Assembly: GCA_022560025.1 (NCBI GenBank)
Contig: JAFISE010000006.1
Coordinates: 62,001-126,000, forward strand
DNA: 64,000 nt
Source of the DNA: Stagonosporopsis chrysanthemi
Taxonomy: Eukaryota; Ascomycota; Dothideomycetes; Pleosporales; Didymellaceae
Direction of reading: 5' to 3'
The notes beneath the pieces were generated by a model. That model ran no database searches. It had not been told where the DNA came from and saw only the letters and a list, made by a program, of their open reading frames with translations. Positions 20,464 to 32,341 of this stretch are shown here, one piece after another (position 1 is the stretch's first letter; every line of letters starts with the position of its first letter). The translations under genes were made by a program, and so were the position numbers.

Positions 20464-23078
20464 GTCGTGTAGCAGAATGGGCTGGCTGGATGGCTGGACG
20501 CTCGTTGATTGAGACGGTATTGGTGGACCACGAGAAGTCTTCTCTCGCTGCGACGCAGGGTGAACGCGGCCTTTGGCTAAACGGTAATGAATAGCGATGG
20601 TACAAGCTCAGGGATAGAGTGCGTACTGAGCGGGTATTCGCAGTCAATTTGAACTGGCGACACGGTTGCTGAACTGATGAGAGAGAAAGGAAAAAAACCC
20701 TTCAACTCTCTCTCTGATGATGCCGGGAGGGAAATCTGTTCCGCAGTGTTACTCAATGCTTACTCCCATACGTACCCCTTCCGGCCATCGCGTCACATGT
20801 CAGCCGCAAGTACGCAATCTCACATAGCTGCAGGGTCCTCCGCGTGCGGGTCGTCGTCCCACTTGCCAAAGACGCGGAGAAGCAATGCAGAAACCCGTGC
20901 AACATGTGTACAGATGTGGTGAGAGCTATGTGGAGCTCCCCCGATTATCGAGACTGCGCGTATTTCTGGCTGATGATGGGCGGGTGTGATTGGAAGGAGT
21001 GGTAGCTAGCGTGATTCTGCTGGCAGCGAATGAAGGGCGAGAATTGGGTCCTGGCAGCACGGCTTGGAAGGGATGGTCAGGAATTGGAAGGTCACGCCCT
21101 TCTGCAGTGTATAGGGGTGATGGATCGAACCAGTTGTTGTCAGGTTTAGGTTGAGGTTGCGTATTTTTAGACTCTGGCTCCCAGATGTCGCAAGACACAA
21201 AAACACTGCCTTTTGGGACCACATAGGAATTTGAAAAACGATGCTTGCAAAAGTGATTATCTGTCGTCCACGACGCAGTAACCCCCTTTGTCTTACGCAG
21301 AGCACGTAGCTGCCTCTGCTTAAGATGCGTAGTGTCTAATTCATATTATCTTCAATTCTTCGACTCATCACTTCGGCGACAGAATCGAGGTACGGTGTAT
21401 CTTGGTGGACGACCATTGAGACAGTGATGTCTATAAGAGGAGTTAGCTTTTCGTGTGTGACCATCTTGATGAAGAGTCCCTCCTTGCGAACATCAGACTT
21501 AGACAATATCTTATCTGTAGGCTTGTTTTCATTTCGTTTTCTCCTTTGGAATATCTCTTTTTTTCTGGATGCGGTTATGTGTGAACTTGGGACGTGGATT
21601 AGTGAGTTCCTGGACTTGTTTGAAATGCTTTCGAGCCAGCGAGGTCGTGCAAAACTATCTACAAATCATTAGATTTCTGTTGCATAAGGGGCAACGCTGA
21701 CTGCGATACAGTTCACCTTGTGTCAGAGCTCCAATAATTAGACTTGCAAGAACATACCGCTATGTCATTGAGAGCAAGACCGCCCTTCGAACTAAGGTGC
21801 CGAGACAATGTTGAATTATCGCTAATTCAGACTGGCTTTGAATACACCCTCTATTGGTTCCTGCAGACAGCTGATGTTTGCTGGCTGCCGTAAATTGCGT
21901 CTGCTGCAACCCATCCACGCCATCCCCATTCAACTCACCCTTCCGCCTATTCGCGGCGGTAGGACACCTTCTTTCGATGTTTGTGGCTGTATTAGTTCGC
22001 GCCATCAAGATCTCAACATCGAGATGGCGTTTTGAATTTCAACAGAGCTGCCTCTCGACGTGCTCTTCCACATAGCCAGATCGGCTGCCATCCCCAATCA
22101 AGAATCCGATGCGCTCGCTCAATTCTGCATGGACGAAAGCCAGGGCGCTTGGTGTCTGGGCAAGGCCAGCACTGTGAACGAAGTGAGGAGCGGCGTAAGA
22201 TGCACCGAAGGCTTGGGCTCTTATACAAGGAAGGCCGTTAACCTAATGAAGTTAAGATCGACTCCGTATGGTCAAACGCATCCCGCGATGATCGCAACCT
22301 CTGCCAACAGCCAACGGAAGCCTAACTAACTAAGTGTAGCAACACACAGTACCTACATTGAAACCACTCCGAGTTCGCCACTATTTGCTCGGGCTACCCG
22401 AATTCCGGATCCGGGCTGAATATTTGGAGCTCCAGAAATCAGTGTCGCCAATCAACATCTCTCACATACTTCACTTCTTGAGAACCGATCATGTTGGTCG
22501 CAGGGGTTGAATCTTGGTCAATGCCCAGCGCCCAGACGGATAGAACGCGTCAAATCACGGCTTCGGGACATCTTTGACGTTAAAGTCTCTCGCTCTCGGT
22601 AACAACATGAGACTCGCGTGATATGGCAGCTGCTCCGCATCCAAATGGTCGGAGCGCCCTGCAGCTGGTGCAATCAAGGAAGAAGCTTTCTATACCAAGC
22701 GTATTTGAGCAAGAAACGGTATGTATGGTCTGTGAGGAGCCGCTTTGCAAGGCGATGGGCCGCAACGATGTCATAAACTGGAAACCTAACGGCAGCAATG
22801 AAGATGCAGCGCGACTACTGTGAACGGGAACGTCGTCACTGGACAGGGTGATGCATGTGAACAAACGCTTGGTTGGGGTGTGCGGGGACTGCAGCCTGGG
22901 CGCGGCGCCTTTTGGCAAGGGTCTGAGTGAAGGTGCTGGTGAGCGCACAGGCCTCTACACGCATTACCTACCTGCTCAAATCACGCGTCCCCTCCGCTAT
23001 AAAATCTCTCTCAACCCCAGCCGCAGCAACTACACCCTGCTCTATTTCTCAGCCCATGCCACTCAGCTGTTGGGCAGG
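20464..23078. other. Gene-poor stretch, no gene recognised
   Basis: 2.6 kb with only short, scattered frames. 21200-21700 is more A/T-rich than the surroundings. The last 150 bp before the transporter are C/T-rich, with a possible TATA-like 'CTATAAAAT' near 22997. Confidence 0.55.
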
Positions 23079-25023
23079 ATGAAGACCTTCTACAACATCT
23101 ACGCCATCTGTGGCTTCGCCGCCCTTGGCGGTGCACTCTTTGGCTTTGACATCTCTTCCATGTCTGGTGTACTAGGAACTCCGGCTTACACTCGATACTT
23201 CGACAATCCATCCGGAACTCGCCAGGGGGGCATTGTATGATCCTCCACCTTGCATGCCTTGAGTTCACTAACCTCTATCAGACCGCCTCTATGCCTGCTG
23301 GCTCCCTCCTCGGTGCTCTCTGCTCGTCCTTCCTCGCCGATCGGTTATCTCGTAGAGTCGCGATCCAGATCGCTGCCGTCATTTGGTGCGTCGGTGCCGT
23401 TTTCCAGGCTGCTGCCAATGGTGTTGCTCTCTTGTGCGTCGGTCGTGTCGTTGGTGGCTTCGCTATCGGTATCTGTTCTGCCATTGTTCCCGTCTACCAG
23501 AGTGAGATTGCGCCTAAGGAGATCCGGGGAAGAGTTGTGTCTTTGCAGCAGTGGGCAATTACGTGGGGTATTCTCATCCAGTACTTCATCCAATACGGCT
23601 CTTCCTTCTACGATGGCGGTGTCGACAACGAACTCCAGGGCACGGCCGCCTTTCGAATACCCTGGGGAACACAGGCTTTGCCTGGAGCCGCTCTTTTCTT
23701 CGGTTTTTTCTTTTTCCCAAGGTCGCCTCGCTGGCTCGCATCCAAGGACCGTTGGGACGAAGCTCTTACCGTTCTGGCTCACCTTCACGGAGGCGGAGAC
23801 GCTAATCATCCAAAGGTCCTTGCCGAGTACAAGGAGATTGAAGAAGCTCTCCGGTTCGAGCGTGAGGATGCTGCTACCAGCTTTGCTGCACTCGTCAAGC
23901 CCCGCATTCTGAAGCGCGTTATTCTTGGCATGTCTATTCAGATGTGGTCCCAACTTTGCGGGTAAGTATCCTGTCTCGTTCCATCACAAGCTCCAGCTTC
24001 TACCATCCCGAGTTCCTCCAAGCCTATGATCCTATCATCTCAAGTATCTTTGAGACTAAGTTTATCGTCTCAACTACCTTCAAGCCTAATCTTCTATGGT
24101 CTTAATCCACTTAAAGCTTACTTTGTTATCATTCTATTTATCCTTAAGCTTAATACTTACCGTCTGATCTAGTATGAACGTAATGATGTACTACATAGTT
24201 TTCATAATGCGTGGCGCCGGCATTGCAGATGAGCTCCTTACGTCGTCCATTCAGTATATCATCAACGTCGTAATGACTTTACCGGCCATTCTCTATCTGG
24301 ACAAATTTGGGCGCCGTCCGGCACTTCTGGTCGGCAGTTTCTTGATGATGACCTGGCTCTTCACCACCGGTGCTCTCCAGGCATCTTACGGTGTCCCTAA
24401 CCCCGACGAAAGCGATAGGGACATCTCTTGGGTTGTTCCTAGGGAGCACTCCGGCGTTTCCAAGGCCATTGTCGCTTGCTCCCACCTCTTTGTTGCTTCA
24501 TTTGCCACTACCTGGGGTCCAGTCTCGTGGACATACCCCTCCGAAATTTTTCCTGCAAAAGTGCGCGCGAAGGCTGTTTCTCTCGCTACTGGTACGTTGT
24601 GTGATGATGTGATACTTAAATGGAGCTAACGGTCGCAAGCTACAAACTGGACATGGAACTGTGCCCTGGCCTTTGCCGTTCCCCCCCTTCTCTGGAGCAT
24701 TAACTGGAAGATGTATATGGTGAGGAGCTGCTCCATGATCTCCTGGACACTTCTCGAGCGGACGCTAACACGACAATAAGATTTTCGGCACCTTCAACGG
24801 CCTTGCTTTGATCCACATGTTCCTAGCGGCACCTGAGACCAAGGGCAAGACTCTCGAGGAGATGGACACTGTGTTCGACAGCGGAATTCGTCCGTGGAAA
24901 GCTGGCAAGATCGAGTCGCGTCTCGACCAACTCCAGCGTGACATCGAAGCCGGCGATGTCAAGGTCGGAACAAACAAGGGTCAGAGCCAAGTCGAGAGCT
25001 TTTCTCAGGAGCCAAAGGTCTAA
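23079..25023 (+). CDS. MFS sugar-porter family transporter (hexose-type)
   Basis: Five exons: 23079-23234, 23282-23961, 24173-24591, 24640-24719 and 24781-25023; 525 residues. Proton-coupled monosaccharide uptake across the plasma membrane is the usual role. The N-terminus 'GGALFGFDISSMSGVLGTP' is the first membrane helix of fungal glucose/hexose porters. Sugar-porter signatures follow: 'FLADRLSRR', 'GRVVGGFAIGICSAIVPVYQSEIAPKEIRG' (shown in parts), 'FFPRSPRWLASKDR', 'DKFGRRPAL' and the end motif PETKGKTLEEMD. Four introns, of 47, 211, 48 and 61 nt. The second is four times longer than the rest and very C/T-rich. The substrate cannot be assigned. It is not the quinate permease type, whose N-terminus differs. 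Confidence 0.92.
23962..24172 (+). other. Long pyrimidine-rich intron 2 of the transporter
   Basis: 211-nt intron, GTAAGT to CTAG, low in G, with loosely repeated pieces (AAGCCTA, CTCAA, TTAAGCTTA). See findings. Confidence 0.75.
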
Positions 25024-26085
25024 ACGGCATGAAACTCATCAGGAAGAATTCTTGTGAAATGCGAATGGCCGGATGCTGGTTAGGTCAAACCTTGTTTGGT
25101 GAAGGGTGTACCATGGGTGGATGCTCATATGTAGCCGAATTCTAAATCATAACCGGTTCTTGCGAATCGTGTTTGCAGTTCTCGGTTCTGTATTAGCTTT
25201 GGCGTGCAAGCGAAGATAGCGGTCAGACGTCATTCCTTACACACCTGCAACCGGCAGCATCACAGCGCACAGGTTGAACGTATCGAGCTTGTTGCCGTGG
25301 CAATACCGTCCATCTCTACGTTTTCAATCGTGTTGCGTGATGTTTTCCGGACGTGATTCCCTGACGGCAATAATTCCTTACCCTCAACAGTGTAATGACC
25401 CCGCTCTGTGTCGATAGTGAGCCAAGGTTCGGCAATCGGTTGCCGCACGTTGAGTGTGCGGATTGCAATCTACGGGATCAAGACCCTACTGTCAGGTCGC
25501 ACTCTACACCAAACAGCCAGGTTCTGAACAGAATGGGATCGTGAAATTTGAACATCAGGGGTCGGCCGACTTGTACAAAGTACATAAATCCATGCAGGCA
25601 AGGGCGATTGCGGAGACACGCTAAGAAGGAACGGAAGTGCGAGGCGATTGCGCGGCGACAAGCTTTGACGAGTTTTGTGTAAGTCGCACCCTACCAATGG
25701 GCACGAATGGTATTGCCACTGGTCCCACAATTATTTCTAGGGTTTTGTACGCGAACCTTCCCATGCGACACCGTGCCAGAGTTGTTGCACCGTTCTCACC
25801 CTCAGTTCATCAATTAAGCATCTATATCCGTCAGTCATGGTCAATAGGGCTGCGCCCTCGACTACGCTGAAACCCACTGATCTATCCACACTTCCTGCGC
25901 TGTATGCATGTCTCTGCGGCTCACTAAGCAACTGCCGATGATCAGCTTCAACAACCAGCCTATTTTCTTTACCCTTCTTTGCTTGGCACCACCTTGCGAC
26001 AGCGATAATATAGCAAGACGAGCATCTTGACCGCTATCTCCATTAACGAGGCGGGACCTTGCAAAGCAGCAAGTAAAAACCGACC
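25024..26085. other. Intergenic, no gene recognised
   Basis: 1.06 kb between the transporter and the next + strand gene. Only random-looking short frames. Confidence 0.55.
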
Positions 26086-27872
26086 ATGGACGGCGCCGCA
26101 ATAACTTACGCCACGTCGAAAGACTGGATCGACATCATGAAAAATCGAAGTAAGGTTCGCATGCATGAATTGATCGAACGTCTCGGATTGAGGGCCAAGT
26201 GGTCTTCCAACAAGCGAGGCAAGACCAACTTCGAGTCTGCGTTGCTTAGAGAACTGGTGCAAGACATGGGGGACATCGTGGCCACGTTACCGAAAGAGTC
26301 TGACGATCTCATGAGACGCCTCAGCGAAGAGAACAGCCTGAAGCCAGAGGTGGATGCTCTCTTAGAGAAGCACGGGAGCAGGATATGGGGTCGGATCGGC
26401 GATCGAGAGCATCTGATTGCAGCAAACGAGCCTGGTGTGGAGGATGGGCTCTACTCGAGGGACCTCTACTTTGAGAACGAAGAAGACAAACAACTGTAAG
26501 TCTCGCTCCGGCTTACTTATCCTATTGGGGAGGGCTCAAAGCAACCAAGCTTCGCTGGCAGCTACTGACACGCTTGTAGTATTCACAAGCTCGTCCATTG
26601 GTGGATAGGACTCAAAGCGTGCAACGTCATCTTAGCGCGTGAGAGATTAGATCGTGAAAGGAAGAAGAAAGAAGAGAGTCGGAAAGCTAGGGCTGAAGCC
26701 GAGTTTACTGGGCAACCCGTCCCTGGTGAGGGCAGCACGCCTGCATCGTTCGTCGCGCTTGCGCCAAATTCAGTACTCCAGACCGAGACGGCTTCGCGTG
26801 GAAGCCCAATATCCTCCACCGCAATGCTGACACCTCCAGAAGCAAGTGGCAGTCCTGTCATTGGCCCTCGCGACGGCCTTGGAATTACATCTGCTAATGG
26901 AGGTCCAGCGAATGAGGACGGCGTCTTGCGATCATCGACATCGAAAGACCAGCAATCCCCTAAGATTGTAGAAGGGGTATGGGATAGGTTTGCCGCTAGA
27001 GAGGGAAATAGCTCGCAACAGCAGAATCCATCGTGGGCCGCAACAAACGTTAGAGTGCTGCCCACCGCGGACGATAAGATTGCCGTGCAGCAACAAATTG
27101 TGCAGGCAAATCAAGCACATGTCGACAAACAGATAAGCGTTGAAGTCGCTAAGCTGGTCGCGAGTTTCCGCACTGATGACGCGGCTTCTGAGAACATACC
27201 CCAACAGAATGCAAACATACCATATCGAGGACTGGAATACGACAACCTACGGGCACTTCGATCACTCATCTACAACGAAGAATGTAGTATACAATGGGAC
27301 GAAGATACACTTCTCAACCGCATTGAGAGAGCTTGGAGAGAAGGCGTGCGAGCCGACCATGACAAGATGCTCGAGAACATTCCGGTATTCATCGCAAGGG
27401 AGCGGGCAATACTAACATGGATCGAGCTTAGACGACACCTTGCAGCGCTCGATCGTGCAGACAGACGTAAGTGCCTTGACGCATTTCTACCAGTTCACAT
27501 GACGGCTGAGTTTCAAGGCGAGATCACATCAGTACTGACCAATCGATAGGGTGGAACTCCGAAGGCCAAAGCGCGCCTGAAATTGAGAGGCGTATTCAAC
27601 AACACAGAACGCTCATGGGCGCCACACAAACCATCATTGCAAATTTCGAAGACATTGGACAGGGGTTTGGACTTGGCTATGGCCTCGTAGTGGATAGAGA
27701 TGAGTTGCTACGACAAGCATTCGTGGTCGTTGCAGGGGAGAAGTTTGCAGTGGAGATGCTTTGGAAGCCGATAGAGTTTACGAGAATTATCAGCTGGTTG
27801 GGCGAGAGCGTCGAACCCTTCCGCAAGACAGAAGAGGAAGAAGGAAGGGGTACTTTGTGGTATGTCGGGTAG
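26086..27872 (+). CDS. Uncharacterised protein, copy A of a tandem paralogue pair
   Basis: Exons 26086-26495, 26580-27466 and 27550-27872 (introns 84 and 83 nt, canonical GTAAGT donors and TAG acceptors); 539 residues. I do not recognise the family. N-terminal domain (about 1-165): charged helices with 'VDALLEKHGSRIWGRIGDRE', then 'YSRDLYFENEEDKQL', the first intron, then 'IHKLVHWWIGLKACNVI'. Residues about 190-330 are low-complexity, rich in Ser/Pro/Gln/Ala. The C-terminal 200 residues are helical ('LRALRSLIYNEECSIQWDED', 'NIPVFIARERAILTWIELRR'). The gene 1.3 kb downstream has the same domain order and the same first-intron position and phase. No signal peptide or membrane segment. A nuclear or cytosolic scaffold is possible but unproven. 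Confidence 0.75.
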
Positions 27873-29204
27873 TGCAAGGTTAAGCACAGACTGCTTGTCA
27901 AAATATTCATGTACATATTACTGTTTTGAGTCGCGGCGTCTAGGGTACTTGTCGATCGCCAATGAGCCAGCACTATCGGATTCGGATAATCGGCCATACA
28001 TGTTTCAGACATTTCATCATGTTCCAGGATTGTGTAGGATTGAGCTAGCTTCGTGCGCGGCGGGGCCTCTAGACAAAACCTTCGCTGCGTACTGTCAGGA
28101 ATGTGAAGCTACTTGTGTACGTCGTCCCAGTGCGGCTCTGGTGTACATGTCGAGCTTGGAGCCTGTTGACGAGTGGGTCAGGATGGCATTATGGTTGCTC
28201 GGTAAAGTATAGTATTGCCAAGGGCGGGCGGGTGTCGTACGTTGCGTACCACGTCAGTTAATCTGACTAGTCCAAGTCTATGCCTTCATCCTATTTTTAT
28301 GTGTCGCATTGAAAGTACGTCCCGCGAGCACAGACAGGGATTGCGGCTTCCAATATGTGTGCGTCGCCTCCTCTGCAACGGGCAAGTGACGAGAGCAAGA
28401 GCGACAGCGGGATGCTCCGGTTTTCTACCACGACTAGGTCAGACTGGTAGCGACTGGAACGGATAACCCTGTTCCGATGTTACACCGATGAGCAATTCCA
28501 GGCCCTGCGATAATGCGCGAGTAAGATGTCAAAAGTCGATACGAGTGCGTCATAGACGCATTTGTGCTTTCCTTTACGAAAGCGTAGCCGCTGCGCTCAT
28601 TCGCTGGCAGAACAAGGCCCACTGCTGAACTTGGAAGACGATTCGGGAATTTTAGCCAAAGCCAGCATAACTCTTATGTACACGTACCAACACGAATATA
28701 CGATTGATTGATTGATTTGCTGTTATGCTAACTAATGACAAGCGTCGTACTCCAGAAGCAAGGGCGCAGTAACCAGCAGAGTCCCCACCCAATCGAAAAG
28801 GAGTGGTATTATGATTACCCAAGGGGTGGCGGCGAGTCATACCGTGTGGCCGCGTACTCGATAGCATCGGCCAGAACTCGCTCGCTTCTGGTTGAACTCT
28901 CTTCTGCTAGCAGACGGGCACACGACTCTTGTAACCCACGCTCCTCACCTGACCGTAACGGAGGCTCGTGATAGTCTCGCACAAAGTGTACGCGGGGATA
29001 GTACGCCCAGTGTCTGAGACAGCAGGTACTTGAACTTTGTTGCCAAAAGAAAGGCGATCCGGCTAGTGGAACGTTTACGCTAGCTAGTGCAACTCCCCTT
29101 TACGTTACCGAGTCTCACTCCAGCAATCCACGTTTGGCGTGCGCCATCTCCCCATCACTTTTTCATCGTCACCTCTTATTATCCACCGGAACTGATGCCT
29201 CACC
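27873..29204. other. Spacer between the paralogues
   Basis: 1.33 kb without a recognised gene. A short (GATT)4-like run lies at about 28701-28716. No obvious remnant of a third copy was seen. Confidence 0.5.
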
Positions 29205-31660
29205 ATGAGCTCCAAAGACAACTTGGCCCTGGATCTGGAGCACGGCGTGCGACGATGGGACAGGCAAAGATGGATCAGCGTCTTCAGCAGCCACTCGCCT
29301 ACTATCCGCGAGGTGACTGAATGCTTGGGCTTGGGCTTGTCCGCATCGAGCTCGACAACGAACCGCGGCATTCCCAAATTCGACAACCCGGATTATCGCA
29401 AGCTTTCGAGTGAAGTCACAAAGTTGTCCAAGGAGCTGCCCAAAGAAAGAGATGCATTGCTCGATTTTGCTGCGGATCCACACAGCTTGGATGCCGAGCT
29501 GGAGGAACTGCTCGGTACTTACGGACCCGCTATCTGGGGCAGAAATGCCGATCGCAGCTGTTTACTCACCCCGGACCCATCCAAGAAGACATACAACAAG
29601 GATGTATTCTACGAAGAAGCAGAACACAGGGAGATGTAAGTGCTGTTTTTGCAAAGTGCACCTCTTCCGCGCGGCAACGATCCTAACAAGTGCAGACTCA
29701 AGATCCACCTGCATCGATGGATCATCATCAAGGCGTGTTACTACATTAGAAACATGAAACTTAAGAGGCCTTCTGGTGCCAATGACTATGAAACTCTTGC
29801 CGAAATTGAGGGCGAAGGTGGCGTGAGTGCAGACTTCCCCTTCTGATCACATGACGCCAGCTTCCGGATCTAATATGCTAACTAACGGTCCTGCAGTCGC
29901 AACATGCAACTCCGCAATCGCTGTCTCCACCGCAATCCGAAGCCCTAGCTGGTGCTGATATGGAAGTCAAAGCAGTTCCTAACCTGAAGAAGCGCAAGAG
30001 CTCTGCGTATCTAGGAGGTCAATCTATTTCGGACGAAGAAGAACATCCCTCCTCACCTGCTAAGCGACCATACAGCTCCATGCCGATAGCGAGGAGAAGC
30101 ACAAGCCCAAGGAAATCACTCAAATCATATAGCGCCTCAAGCCCCGGTAGTACAGAGAATGTGCCGCCCCTCCCTGTCCGGCCTTTCGACCGAAATCACC
30201 ATCTTTCGCCAACGCCAAACATCGGGCCCGAGTCTGCTCGTGTGCAACTCAGTCAAATGTCGAGCAATGAAGTCAACGGAGTTGCTGGGTCTCCTCCGAC
30301 CACAACGACTCCAGCTGGTGGTTTTACGGCTGTCAACACTAGCTTCACGGCAGTCAACACTCCACCGCCGCCTCCCCTGCCGCCACCGCCGCCAGCCAGA
30401 GAACTTTCGAATGGAGTATCCCGGGCATCATCGCTTGACTCTAAGATGACCTCGCCGGCGCTGAATCGCGCTGAATCGCGGGCGTATACAAGCCCGTACG
30501 ATACAACTGCACAGAGCCATGTTGTTTCCTCCGCAACTCCCGATGCTCGCTCAGTACCTGTAACCAATTCCGCCGGAGTTTCCGGTCAAGGCTCTAACGC
30601 CATAAACTCGCCTACAGCGACCAATGGTGTAACCAGTCGCGAACCATCCGTAGCTCGAGCACATCAATCTGTATTTGGGTCTGGACACCAAGGGACGCCT
30701 CCACAACCACACAGCTCACCACCAAATCGACCTGGTCAGGTCAAAACTCATACCGAAGGCCAATTGCATAACGGTACTCCGTCTAGATCTTATGTTCAAC
30801 TGACCTCGCAGCAAGCGCCTGTTCAACCTCCAAGCCGTACGCAGACACCCAGCAGTCATCCTGTCAGCCGTTCTATCGCTCCTCATCCTTCGAGCAGGTC
30901 TAGCACACCATTTGCGCAGGACTCAAATGCCCAGTCGTTCAAGCCGCAGGTTCAACAATTAGCACCCGCGCCAGCACCAACAGAGACGCATGCACCAATT
31001 CACAGCATGCGAATCGTTCCTTCAATAGTACCAGCTGGGCATACTCAAGCTGCGCAGCCTCCATTACCGGTTGCAGCTCCTGTTCAAGCGCCACAGCCGG
31101 TGCTTAAGAGCCAGCACCCCGAAGGCGCTCCTCCACGCCAGCCGAGGCCCGTCATTCCCCCGGTAGAGCTGCGCTTACTTCAATGTGAGGTGCTTGCTTT
31201 ACTCATTCAATATCTCTTCCCAAGGCCAGCATCGCCACCAGATGAGAGGCTCGTGATTAGCCAGATTCAGAATCTCTGGTACCTTGGTGAGGCTATGTTT
31301 CGTGTTGAACTCGGCCCACATTATGACATATGTTCCCGTGTGTTGCATGCTTGGCTGCACGAAAGACAGTCTATCACCAGTCTCCGGCACTCACTGCTTG
31401 CACAACCTGGAGTTAGCGCAGCCGCACTGATGGATCGCCTTCTCGCGATGAATGACCTCCGGGTCATGCGACTAAAGTGGAAGAATATGAGCCCCCTCGA
31501 AGGGGCTAGTCCTGAAGATCTGTTGTGTAGGACGTTTGCACTCTTGGCTAATACGGAAAACACTGAACATCTGTTCAAAGATGGGCTAGACCGCCTCAAT
31601 CGGGGTGTGTTTGAGTTTCTGCGAAACGAGGATGCGAAGATTGTGATGCAAAGGCGATAG
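29205..31660 (+). CDS. Uncharacterised protein, copy B of a tandem paralogue pair
   Basis: Exons 29205-29635, 29696-29822 and 29897-31660 (introns 60 and 74 nt; TGCTAACTAAC branch in the second); 773 residues. The N-terminal domain matches copy A: 'ELEELLGTYGPAIWGRNADR', 'YNKDVFYEEAEHREM', then after a phase-2 intron at the same place 'LKIHLHRWIIIKACYYI'. A possible nuclear-localisation stretch, KKRKSS, opens exon 3. A Pro/Ser/Thr/Gln-rich disordered region of about 350 residues follows, with a proline run at 30361-30395. The C-terminal helical domain (about 580-773: 'LLQCEVLALLIQYLFPRP', 'SRVLHAWLHERQSITSLRHS') parallels the end of copy A. The ATG at 29205 has the context CACCATGAGC. No known family recognised. 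Confidence 0.75.
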
Positions 31661-32341
31661 GGGAGTCTCTGGGCATGGCATGGGCCGGGTCGGTTCTGAA
31701 GTCTTTTTCTTTTTAACTTTCCTTTGTCCAAAAGTTCAGAAGATGGTATTCTGTTGGTTTTAGCGATGGCGTTCGGTGGTGCTCAGGATCTGAGGTTCAG
31801 GTTATTGATTTTGTATTGGGGTCGAAGCATGAGCCGAGAAAAAGGTATCCTTCAGCCCTCTGTACTTCTGTACACCAGTAACAGTAGCATGCTTTGAAAC
31901 GCATTTGTAGATGCATCAACAAATAATAAAGCCTTGATTTCGAGAGCAGTGCGAGTTTGCGAGGATGCAGATGACGATCCGCGTTCACATGCGTGCGTGA
32001 CCTTGCAGCTGCATTTCCAATTCTTCGGTCGTCACACACACATACGCAACGACCCTTACTCACGCGCACTGATCACAAGTAGTATTCGAAGCTCTCGACC
32101 TCTTGTGTCGCAGTGGCTTGCGCCTCGACCGCCCTAAATGGCTCGCTAGTGCTACATCCACCGGCCAGCCTCACCCTCAGCCTCAGCCGCCAAAGTGACT
32201 ACACACCACCTTCTTGCCTACCATGTCACGCCCACGATGACCGCCTTCGCCCTCTTCTGCTTTGCTGCAGTCTGCCCACTCAAAGTTGTGCACGAAGCTG
32301 TGTCGTTATAGCTACAGACCCACAACTGCTGTTTGCTGAGC
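31661..32341. other. Intergenic, no gene recognised
   Basis: 680 bp; 3' flank of copy B and promoter of the next + gene. A short frame starting MTAFALLCFAAV at 32238 lies in the leader, but it is not joined by a good splice to the downstream gene. Confidence 0.5.

Noticed and set aside
21121..21145. tRNA T-arm-like sequence (GGTTCGATCC on the - strand)
   Set aside because: The flanking bases do not pair into a T stem, and no anticodon arm is found.
23079..25023. Transporter as the quinate permease (qutD) of the qut system
   Set aside because: N-terminus and signatures are of the hexose type, and it lies 17 kb from qutR with unrelated genes between.
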